Shown here in pieces: positions 22,150 to 28,449 of a stretch of 28,449 nucleotides of DNA. Numbering within the stretch: the first letter of the stretch is position 1; each line of letters starts with the position of its first letter. Origin of the DNA: 4484-232 sp964486555 (GTDB lineage Bacteria > Thermotogota > Thermotogae > Thermotogales > Thermotogaceae); contig CAZANP010000020.1 of NCBI GenBank assembly GCA_964486555.1, positions 1-28,449 of the forward strand, given 5' to 3'. Below the pieces are notes generated by a model. It was given only the letters and a program-made list of their open reading frames with translations, was not told where the DNA came from and made no database searches. The translations under genes were made by a program, and so were the position numbers.

Positions 22150-22767
22150 GTGGCCAAAGTCCTTTGTGTGGATGATGAAAGGAACGTGAGAAACCTCATG
22201 AAGAAAGTCCTGGAAGACGAAGGTTACGAAGTGGTCGCAGTATCGTCTGGTGAAGAAGCCCAGGAGCTTTTGAACAAAGAAAGATTCAATATTTTAACTT
22301 TGGATTTGAAGCTTCCTGGAATATCGGGTATCGATCTTCTCAGAAAGCTTCAGGAAAAGGGAATGGAAGTACCTGCTATAGTAATCAGCGCCATAGCAAC
22401 TCCAGAAGCCATCGTGGAAGCTATGAAGAATGGTGCAGTTGATTTTCTCTCAAAACCCTTCTCCCCAGAAGAACTTTTGGAAAAAGTAAAAGGTGCCCTC
22501 GAGATGGAAAAAATGACTTTCAACAAGATGGAAAGAATTGCGAAGAATTTGATAGAAAAAGGAAAATACGACGAATCCGAGAAAATTGTTAGGAAGATGT
22601 TCTCTTTGGTACCCTCCTCTCCAATTCCTCACTACCTTTACTCTCTGATACTCTCCTCAAGAGGTAACAAGGGCCTTGCTTTAAAGCATCTAAAGGCGGC
22701 TTTGACTCTCGACGAGAATTACTATCCCGCCAGGGAGGAACTGAAGAAGTATGAAGAAAAAAACTAA
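22150..22767 (+). CDS. Response regulator with TPR-like C-terminal region
   Basis: A receiver domain covers residues 1-120, with the acidic pair Asp8-Asp9, the phosphorylated Asp52 (LTLDLKLPG), Ser80 and Lys102 (SKPF). The last 80 residues are helical, with TPR-like repeat character (IEKGKYDESEKIVRKMFSL, LALKHLKAALTLDENYYPA) and no DNA-binding domain, so it probably acts through protein contacts. GTG 22150 is preferred to the in-frame GTG 22141 because AGGAGG (22136-22141) lies 8 bases ahead. No histidine kinase is adjacent. Its end overlaps the next gene by 17 bases. Confidence 0.85.
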   Translation: MAKVLCVDDERNVRNLMKKVLEDEGYEVVAVSSGEEAQELLNKERFNILTLDLKLPGISGIDLLRKLQEKGMEVPAIVISAIATPEAIVEAMKNGAVDFLSKPFSPEELLEKVKGALEMEKMTFNKMERIAKNLIEKGKYDESEKIVRKMFSLVPSSPIPHYLYSLILSSRGNKGLALKHLKAALTLDENYYPAREELKKYEEKN

Positions 22768-23173
22768 AATACTCTACGTTATAGTCGTTGGATGTGGAAA
22801 GATGGGATCGATCATAGCAAATTACGCCTCATCGGAAGGGCACAACGTGGTCGTGATCGATAAAGATGAAAAAGCTTTCGATATGCTTTCACCTGAGTTT
22901 TCCGGTTTCACCATCCTGGGAGATGCGACAGAAGTTGAGAATTTAAAAGCAGCCAAGGTTGACAGGGCGGATGTTCTCTTTTCACTCACAACCGATGACA
23001 ACACGAACTTTATGATATCCATGGTGGCAAAACATGTTTTTGGTGTCAAGAGAGTCGTTTCAAGGGTTTACGATCCGGACAACCTTCCCGTTTTCCAAGA
23101 ATTTGGAATAGATGCGATATGTCCTATTCTTTTGATGGTAGAATCTTTGAAAGGGCTCCTTCTTGGGGAGTGA
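22751..23173 (+). CDS. RCK_N nucleotide-binding protein of a Trk/Ktr potassium system
   Basis: This is a short RCK protein of 140 residues containing the Rossmann part only: GCGKMG (residues 14-19) for the nucleotide, VVVIDKDE at the end of strand 2, ILGDATEVENL, and NFMISMVAKHVFGVKRVV. This is the KtrA/TrkA-N domain that binds NAD(H) or ATP/ADP and gates TrkH/KtrB. It lacks an RCK_C domain, which the next gene provides. ATG 22751 is 12 bases after GGAGG and overlaps the response regulator gene. Confidence 0.88.
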   Translation: MKKKTKILYVIVVGCGKMGSIIANYASSEGHNVVVIDKDEKAFDMLSPEFSGFTILGDATEVENLKAAKVDRADVLFSLTTDDNTNFMISMVAKHVFGVKRVVSRVYDPDNLPVFQEFGIDAICPILLMVESLKGLLLGE

Positions 23174-23177
23174 TTCA

Positions 23178-23843
23178 ATGAAAGTTGTGATAATAGGAGG
23201 AGAAAAGACAGCTTATTACCTTGCAAGGTCACTGATATCGAAAGGATACAGAGTTATGATCATAAACAAGGATCCTGTCTTCTGCCAAGAACTTGCAAAA
23301 AAGTTAAAGGCGATCGTCATAAACGGTGATGGAAGCAGAAGATACATCTTGGAAGAAGCAGAACTCATGAGGAACGATGTGGTCGTTATTCTAACTCCTA
23401 GAGATCACGATAACTTGATAATCTCACAACTTGCTAAAAACCTTTTTGGAGTTGAAAGGATTGTCTCACTCGTGAACGATCCTGAGAATGTTGAGATATT
23501 CCAAAAACTTGGTATAAACGTTGTTTTGAACCTGACAAGTATGATAACGACAACCATAGAAAACCTGATGTTTCCTGAAGAGATGGAAAAGAGATTTCCC
23601 GTAGAGAAGGGAATTTCTTTTTTGACACTCGAGATCACGAATGACTCCCCATCACTTGGAAAAAAACTCAAAGATATAACCCTTCCAGAAGAGAGCATAG
23701 TGGGAGCGATTCTGAGGGGAGGAGTTTTAGTGGTTCCAAGGGGAGAGACAGAGATCAGGCTCGGCGATAAACTGTTCATAATAACATCTCCTGATGTTAA
23801 GAAGGATGTTGTCAAGGTTCTGGTAGGTGGAAACGGGAGATGA
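23178..23843 (+). CDS. RCK_N-RCK_C protein of a Trk/Ktr potassium system
   Basis: The 221-residue protein has a RCK_N-like Rossmann domain followed by a RCK_C (TrkA_C) domain from about 135 (ITNDSPSLGKKLKDI...GDKLFIIT). The nucleotide-binding loop is IIGGEKTA (residues 6-12), where a GxGxxG motif is expected, so it may not bind nucleotide as its upstream partner does. ATG 23178 follows GGGGAG at 23165-23170; an upstream in-frame TTG at 23163 would use no proper site. The two RCK genes together resemble the two halves of E. coli TrkA. Its stop overlaps the trkH start (ATGA). Confidence 0.88.
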   Translation: MKVVIIGGEKTAYYLARSLISKGYRVMIINKDPVFCQELAKKLKAIVINGDGSRRYILEEAELMRNDVVVILTPRDHDNLIISQLAKNLFGVERIVSLVNDPENVEIFQKLGINVVLNLTSMITTTIENLMFPEEMEKRFPVEKGISFLTLEITNDSPSLGKKLKDITLPEESIVGAILRGGVLVVPRGETEIRLGDKLFIITSPDVKKDVVKVLVGGNGR

Positions 23844-25336
23844 ACGATTATCTTTCGGTTGTTGTGAGGAGGTTCCGCATAGTTCTCTGGAACGTCGGAA
23901 CTCTCTTCACCTGGTTCTCTGTGATACTCCTTTTTCCCCTCGTGTTTTTGATATTCTATCCTGAAGAAGTTCATTACGCTCTGGGATTCGTTGAGTCGGC
24001 TGTGCTTTCCTTCATGTTCGGGATAGCCATGAAGCTGGCTTCCAACATAAAAGAATCACATGTTATAACCGTTCAGGAAGGCGCTGTTATCGTTCTCTTT
24101 TCATGGATATTCGCTATTTTCTTCTCAGCCCTGCCTTTCGTTTTCATGAAAATTCTCAATTTCTCTCAAGCGGTTTTTGAAGCGACCAGTGGTTGGACAA
24201 CAACAGGTCTTACGATGATAACCGATGTAACGAAGATTCCAAGAATATTCCTGGTGTGGAGAAGCACAATGCAGTTCATAGGTGGTGCAGGTTTTGCGAT
24301 CATCATGTTGGCAGCTTTGATAGGTCCCTTGGGGATAGGACTGTATTCTGCAGAAGGAAGGGTGGATAACATCCTTCCGAACATAAAACAATCGGCAAAG
24401 ATAATGATGATAATATACATAACCTACGCTGTTTTCGGATTTTTCGCCCTGTGGATAGCTGGTATGCCCCCCTTTGATGCTTTCAACCATTCCCTAACGG
24501 CCCTTGCAACAGGGGGATTCTCCACGAAGAACGGAAGTATCGGTGAGTTCAACAATCTCAGAATAGAAGTTGTAACGATCTTTCTGATGTTTCTCGGTGC
24601 AACTGGTTTTGGAATCCACTACACCCTCTGGAAAGGGAACATAAAGGTGCTCCTCAAGAACGGAGAACCATGGTTACTATTTTCCACAGCCTTTCTGATG
24701 ACGCTCTTTGTCTTTCCACAAACCATTGGTGTACTCTACAGATCAGCAGGAGAAGGTTTCAGAAGAACCCTCTTTCAGATCGTATCCGCCATAACTGGAA
24801 CGGGATTTTCAACAGCTGATCTTTCGAAATGGAACGTTTTTCCTTTGGGGCTTTTCGTTCTCACGGTCCTCATGATGCTTGGAGGAATGATGGATTCGAC
24901 TGCAGGTGGTTTGAAACAATTCAGGTTGTTCGTCCTGGGGAAGGTCATATTCTACACAGTCGTGGATTTCGTGAATCCCAAGCGCATTGTGAGAAGGATA
25001 GAGGTGTGGAAAGGCGAGAGTGTAAGGTACGTCAATCCATCCATGCTGAAGGATATGTTGGTTTTCTTTGGTATATACTTTGTAACATACTTCGTAGGAG
25101 TCTTCATTCTGCTCTCATATGGGTATTCCCTTTCAGATTCGATGTTTGAATTCTCATCAGCTATGAACGGTGTGGGATTATCTATAGGTCTCACTGGACC
25201 TGATGATCCATTGGGGGTTATATGGACCATGACGATAGGGATGTTCTTAGGAAGACTGGAATTCATCGTCATACTCTATGCCATCATGCGTATCATAAAA
25301 GATCTCAGGATACTCATAAGTGGTTCACGGAGGTGA
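23840..25336 (+). CDS. trkH: TrkH/KtrB-type potassium uptake protein
   Basis: The 498-residue membrane protein has four pore-loop repeats of the TrkH family: SGWTTTGLT, ALATGGFST, SAITGTGFST and SAMNGVGLSIG, each with the filter Gly. It forms the potassium-conducting subunit, gated by the RCK proteins encoded just upstream. ATG 23840 overlaps the RCK stop. At 25337 onward a strong ribosome binding region for hisS begins, so hisS is probably cotranscribed. Confidence 0.94.
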   Translation: MNDYLSVVVRRFRIVLWNVGTLFTWFSVILLFPLVFLIFYPEEVHYALGFVESAVLSFMFGIAMKLASNIKESHVITVQEGAVIVLFSWIFAIFFSALPFVFMKILNFSQAVFEATSGWTTTGLTMITDVTKIPRIFLVWRSTMQFIGGAGFAIIMLAALIGPLGIGLYSAEGRVDNILPNIKQSAKIMMIIYITYAVFGFFALWIAGMPPFDAFNHSLTALATGGFSTKNGSIGEFNNLRIEVVTIFLMFLGATGFGIHYTLWKGNIKVLLKNGEPWLLFSTAFLMTLFVFPQTIGVLYRSAGEGFRRTLFQIVSAITGTGFSTADLSKWNVFPLGLFVLTVLMMLGGMMDSTAGGLKQFRLFVLGKVIFYTVVDFVNPKRIVRRIEVWKGESVRYVNPSMLKDMLVFFGIYFVTYFVGVFILLSYGYSLSDSMFEFSSAMNGVGLSIGLTGPDDPLGVIWTMTIGMFLGRLEFIVILYAIMRIIKDLRILISGSRR

Positions 25337-25342
25337 AGGAGG

Positions 25343-26605
25343 TTGTACAAGAGGATAAAAGGTACCCTGGACATATGGGGTGATGATATCTGGTACTGGT
25401 ACAAGATAGAGAAAACAGCGCGGGAAGTCTCGATGCGTTATGGATACGAAGAGATAAGGACTCCCATAATAGAGCCAACGGAACTCTTTGTGAGGAGTGT
25501 TGGAGAGGAAACCGATATCGTTCAGAAAGAGATGTATACCTTCGAGGATAGGGGAGGAAGGAGTATAACGTTGAGACCTGAAGGAACCGCTCCTGTTGTG
25601 AGAGCTTTTCTTGAAAACGCCATGATAAACAAGGGATTTCCTCAGAGGTTCTTTTATATAGGTCCGATGTTCAGATATGAAAAACCGCAACTTGGAAGGA
25701 TGAGGCAATTCCACCAGTTCGGATTCGAGCTCATAGGTTCATCTTCTCCGCTTGCAGACGTTGAGATAATATCCATGGTGAACAGGTTCCTAAAATCCCT
25801 GGGACTTTACAGATTCAAAATAGTTCTCAACAGTATAGGATGTCCAAAATGTCGCGTGAACTACAGAAACGCTTTAAAGAATTACTATTCCGAGCACTAC
25901 GATGAGCTCTGCGATGATTGCAAAAGAAGGTACAACACCAACATATTGAGACTTCTGGATTGTAAGGTCGACGTTGAACTCGCCGAGAAAGCACCGAAAA
26001 GCGTGGACTATCTGTGCGATGAATGTAGAGAGCACTACGAGACGGTTAAAAGATATCTGAAAATAGTGAACATCGATTTTGAGGAAGATCACAAGCTCGT
26101 AAGGGGACTGGATTATTACACTAGAACTGTTTTCGAAGTGAGGCATGAGCTTTTAGGAGCTCAGGACTCTTTAGGAGGTGGGGGAAGATACGATGGGCTG
26201 TTTGAAGATATGGGAGGGCCTCAGATACCGGCTTTGGGATTCGCATCGGGGATCGAAAGGATCATCCTAGCGATGAAGGAAGAAAAGGTGAGGGTAGAAA
26301 GAGAGAATCCTCACGAAGTTTACTTTGCCGTTCTGGGTCGAAAAGCTTACGAAAAAGCCTTTAAACTCGCAGAGGAGATAAGAAGTGCTGGAATAAACGT
26401 TGATATGGACGTTATGGAAAGAAACCTAAGAGGTCAGTTAAAACACGCCGATAGGGTCTCTTCGTATATAAGCTTGATACTCGGGGAGAATGAACTCAAC
26501 AAGAACATCGTCATAATGAGGGATATGGAAACAGGAGACCAGATAGAGATAGATCTGGATTACGTAGTTGAGTACGTGATTGATAAGGTGAAAAAAGAGC
26601 ATTGA
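25343..26605 (+). CDS. hisS: Histidyl-tRNA synthetase
   Basis: This class II synthetase of 420 residues charges tRNA-His. Motif 2 is FRYEKPQLGRMRQFHQFGFE, the histidine-binding motif is VRGLDYYTRTVFEV, and motif 3 is ALGFASGIERI. The insertion domain carries paired cysteines (GCPKC, LCDDC, LCDEC), as in many bacterial HisRS. A C-terminal anticodon-binding domain of about 90 residues is complete. The start is TTG 25343; the duplicated purine tract GGAGGTGAAGGAGG stands just before it, and the first GGAGG is at suitable spacing. It ends two bases from the convergent DUF438 gene. Confidence 0.96.
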   Translation: MYKRIKGTLDIWGDDIWYWYKIEKTAREVSMRYGYEEIRTPIIEPTELFVRSVGEETDIVQKEMYTFEDRGGRSITLRPEGTAPVVRAFLENAMINKGFPQRFFYIGPMFRYEKPQLGRMRQFHQFGFELIGSSSPLADVEIISMVNRFLKSLGLYRFKIVLNSIGCPKCRVNYRNALKNYYSEHYDELCDDCKRRYNTNILRLLDCKVDVELAEKAPKSVDYLCDECREHYETVKRYLKIVNIDFEEDHKLVRGLDYYTRTVFEVRHELLGAQDSLGGGGRYDGLFEDMGGPQIPALGFASGIERIILAMKEEKVRVERENPHEVYFAVLGRKAYEKAFKLAEEIRSAGINVDMDVMERNLRGQLKHADRVSSYISLILGENELNKNIVIMRDMETGDQIEIDLDYVVEYVIDKVKKEH

Positions 26606-26607
26606 TA

Positions 26608-27897
26608 TCAATCTTCCCAATCAAGAAGCCTTTTCTCTCCTTCAAGCTTTCTCATGGAACTCACATCTTGGGTAACCTCTACCGTTCCGAGGTAATTACC
26701 CTTGTTGTCGAAAGCCGGAATATACCTTATGTAAATCAATTTCCCTCCCATGTTTATCCAAAACTCAGCAGAACTTCTCTTACCACTTTTGAAAGCTTTC
26801 AATATCTTGTTCACTATATGGACACTTCGAGGAGGATGACACATCTGAACGGGTCTTCCTAGGACAGAAGGAGTCCTTGGAAATATCCTCTCTCCTCCAC
26901 TGAAAAATCTCACCCTATCATCTTTATCTATAAATGTCACATCCACAGGAATTGTTTTGAATGTGGCACTTACCTCTTCTAAAGACAAATAACCTTCATC
27001 GAGTTTTAAATCGTTTTCTCTCACAAAGCGTGACTCATCGGGTTTCAATCTCACTCCCACCACATTTTTCAAGCTCTGCGGAAGATTCATGAGTTTCTCG
27101 GGCGGTACGTTGGGATCGATTTCGAAGGGATAAACTGGTTTTTCACTTGGTTTCCAATCGTTTCCAGGAATCACTTTATAGTACCCAAACAGCTCTTCCT
27201 GCTCTTTTATCGCTCTCCATTCACCTTCACTTAAAAGAATATGGAGAGTAGGATAGAGTATGTTGTTTTCTCTGTAGACCATATCGCTGAGAAGCTGTGA
27301 AAGTTTCAATGCCTGTTCTTTGAGAGACTCCAAATCTGGATTTTTGAACCCTTTAAGTAATTCATTCAAATACTTTATCTTGTACCTTATCTCATCGTGC
27401 TTGGTCCACAAAACTGTAGGGACAGCGGTTATACCTCTTCTTTCAAGATAGGGAAATATCAACATCTCTTCACGGTTGTAATGTGTTCTACCTATCTGTG
27501 ATAATTGCTTTAAAAGTATTCTTATGTTCTCCAAAGAATTTTCGATGGATCTAGCATGTATCGAGAGAACCTCGGCATCTTTCATGATGTTTCTGTTTTC
27601 CAGAATCAACGTGTGAAGAGGATGACCTTGTGGAATTTCATCGATGTTTAAACTTTTTTCCAAACTCTCACGAAATACCTCAACATGAAGATCACACATT
27701 TTAGCGATGTCTTTCGCGGATATTCCCTCTTTCAGTAGTTCCTGTTCTACCAAAGGTATCTCGATTGGTGATATGCTTTTCAAGACTTCTTTGAATTCCT
27801 CTTTTAAAATTTCCACCTCTCTTCCCTCGTGGAGATCTTTCAGAAGCTTTTTCAGTTTTTCTTTCTTGTACCGCAGATTTGACAGTAATTCACTCAT
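26608..27897 (-). CDS. DUF438-hemerythrin-PAS sensor-like protein
   Basis: The 429-residue soluble protein has three parts. An N-terminal DUF438 domain (about 15-80) precedes a hemerythrin-like helical bundle with metal-type residues in GHPLHTL, THYNREEMLIFPYLE, TKHDEI and YRENNILYPTL (about 90-230). The C-terminal PAS domain (about 310-420) contains MCHPPRSVHIV and an ending GTVEVTQDV. Hemerythrin-like bundles bind oxygen, nitric oxide or iron, so an oxygen- or redox-sensing role is likely, but no output domain is present. ATG 27897 follows AGGAGGTAT. It has its own strong promoter and diverges from a flavin reductase gene. Confidence 0.88.
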   Translation of the reverse strand: MSELLSNLRYKKEKLKKLLKDLHEGREVEILKEEFKEVLKSISPIEIPLVEQELLKEGISAKDIAKMCDLHVEVFRESLEKSLNIDEIPQGHPLHTLILENRNIMKDAEVLSIHARSIENSLENIRILLKQLSQIGRTHYNREEMLIFPYLERRGITAVPTVLWTKHDEIRYKIKYLNELLKGFKNPDLESLKEQALKLSQLLSDMVYRENNILYPTLHILLSEGEWRAIKEQEELFGYYKVIPGNDWKPSEKPVYPFEIDPNVPPEKLMNLPQSLKNVVGVRLKPDESRFVRENDLKLDEGYLSLEEVSATFKTIPVDVTFIDKDDRVRFFSGGERIFPRTPSVLGRPVQMCHPPRSVHIVNKILKAFKSGKRSSAEFWINMGGKLIYIRYIPAFDNKGNYLGTVEVTQDVSSMRKLEGEKRLLDWED

Positions 27898-27934
27898 ATT
27901 CTAATACCTCCTGATTTTAATTAGGTCCATCTAA

Positions 27935-27964
27935 ATTATATCTCATTCTGTACCATCCCGTCAA
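27935..27964 (-). promoter_or_regulatory. Promoter of the DUF438-hemerythrin-PAS gene
   Basis: On the minus strand, TTGACG (27964-27959), an 18-base spacer and TATAAT (27940-27935) give a 5/6 and 6/6 match to the bacterial consensus. This is about 40 bases before the ATG at 27897. Confidence 0.78.
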
Positions 27965-28012
27965 CAAAAATTTTGATACTATTTATCGTATTTTCGTCAA
28001 AATAATTGAGGC

Positions 28013-28021
28013 TGGTATAAT
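28013..28021 (+). promoter_or_regulatory. Extended -10 promoter of the flavin reductase-like gene
   Basis: TGGTATAAT is a perfect extended -10 (TG, one base, TATAAT), with only a poor -35 upstream, as is common for extended -10 promoters. It is about 64 bases before the GTG start at 28085. A 7-base inverted repeat (ATTTTGA 27970-27976, TCAAAAT 27997-28003) lies just upstream and might be an operator. Confidence 0.6.
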
Positions 28022-28084
28022 TAACGTGAAAAATACCTTGGGAAATTTTTAACTTTTCATCTGAAAAAGTAGGGAGGGGACAGC

Positions 28085-28449
28085 GTGGATGCTCTTGGGA
28101 AACTTTACACCAGTACGGCGATAGTCACGATGAACGTTGATGAAAAGATGAACGGTATAACTGTCGCCTGGCTCACGAGGGTTTCATGGGATCCTCCCAT
28201 GGTTGCCATTTCGATTGGAAAAACAAGATATTCCCACGAATTGCTTTTGAAATCTCAAGGTTTCGCCGTATGTATCATGGGAGAAGAAGGAAGGGAGGCA
28301 GCAGAATACTTTGGAACAGTATCAGGAAGAAGCGTTGACAAGTTCAAAAAATTCAAGTATCGAATGAGCAAAGGAGGATACCCTATCCCTGAAGGAACGA
28401 TAGCATACCTTGAGTGCAAAATCACAGGAAAGTGCGAAGCCGGTGATCA
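28085..28449 (+). CDS. Flavin reductase-like domain protein (partial, cut by window edge)
   Basis: From GTG 28085 the frame reads MDALGKLYTSTAIVTM..., then GITVAWLTRVSWDPPMVAISIG, RYSHELLLKSQGFAVCIMGEE and KFKKFKYRMSKGGYPIPEGTIAYLECKI. This is the Flavin_Reduct fold (FMN-binding, flavoredoxin/ferric reductase-like), with the conserved TxAW and PPMVAISI positions. It reduces or binds FMN with NAD(P)H or serves as an electron carrier. GGGAGGGGACAGC is a good ribosome binding site. About 121 codons are visible; the usual length is 160-200, so only the C-terminal part is missing. Confidence 0.87.
   Translation, partial: MDALGKLYTSTAIVTMNVDEKMNGITVAWLTRVSWDPPMVAISIGKTRYSHELLLKSQGFAVCIMGEEGREAAEYFGTVSGRSVDKFKKFKYRMSKGGYPIPEGTIAYLECKITGKCEAGD

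Noticed and set aside
1..28449. CRISPR arrays, insertion sequences, prophage or attachment sites
   Set aside because: No spaced direct repeats, transposase or integrase motifs, or target duplications were seen; the gene content is core-like throughout.

Overview
The window looks like chromosomal DNA from a Thermotoga-like hyperthermophile (order Thermotogales). The grounds are gene content (large Alu-containing bacterial SRP RNA, archease, PanC, RpiB and a small cupin, all resembling as I remember them their Thermotoga maritima counterparts), many TTG/GTG starts with strong purine-rich ribosome binding sites, AGA/AGG-rich coding, and very tight gene packing. Genus level is a moderate-confidence inference; PanC and RpiB differ enough from the T. 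maritima proteins I remember that another species is likely. I see no insertion sequence, CRISPR array, prophage, tRNA or 16S/23S rRNA gene.

Region 1 (1-9447, + strand) reads as one long transcription unit: a CPBP-family membrane protease, thymidylate kinase (tmk), an ABC-2 type permease, a YfcE/MJ0936-like phosphodiesterase, RNase III (rnc), a radical SAM protein, then an Mrp/Mbh-type cation/proton antiporter module and an MthK-like RCK-gated potassium channel. The antiporter lacks an MrpA N-terminal half. Its order is MrpC, MrpD, MrpE, MrpF, MrpG, an MbhD-like (DUF4040) subunit, and an MbhE-MrpB fusion. The MbhD-like subunit carries a C-terminal domain resembling one lobe of a type 2 solute-binding protein. 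This fusion is the strongest candidate here for something undescribed: a ligand-sensing antiporter subunit.

Region 2 (9362-21346, - strand) is a compact head-to-tail series starting at metG and running through gyrA, archease, a LexA-like repressor, two STAS proteins, rpiB, a histone-deacetylase/acetylpolyamine-amidohydrolase family protein, prmA, a DUF501 protein, panC, a second phosphodiesterase, a PP-loop ATPase with three cysteines, a small cupin, the SRP RNA with its own promoter, and a pilin-like protein. Most junctions are ATGA/GTGA/TTGA overlaps or gaps of a few bases. Two points stand out. The LexA-like protein keeps the Ser/Lys dyad but has lost the Ala-Gly self-cleavage site. The pilin start codon lies inside the 3' strand of the terminal helix of the SRP RNA.

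Region 3 (21450-26605, + strand) holds a rhomboid protease, a response regulator with a TPR-like tail, two RCK (TrkA/KtrA-like) proteins, TrkH and hisS. The RCK pair plus TrkH form a potassium uptake system. With the channel and antiporter of region 1, the window carries two separate potassium/sodium/proton modules.

Region 4 (26608-28449) has a DUF438-hemerythrin-PAS protein on the - strand, diverging from a flavin reductase-like gene cut by the right edge. Both have recognisable promoters in the 187-base gap. No stretch of more than 300 bases lacks a gene.
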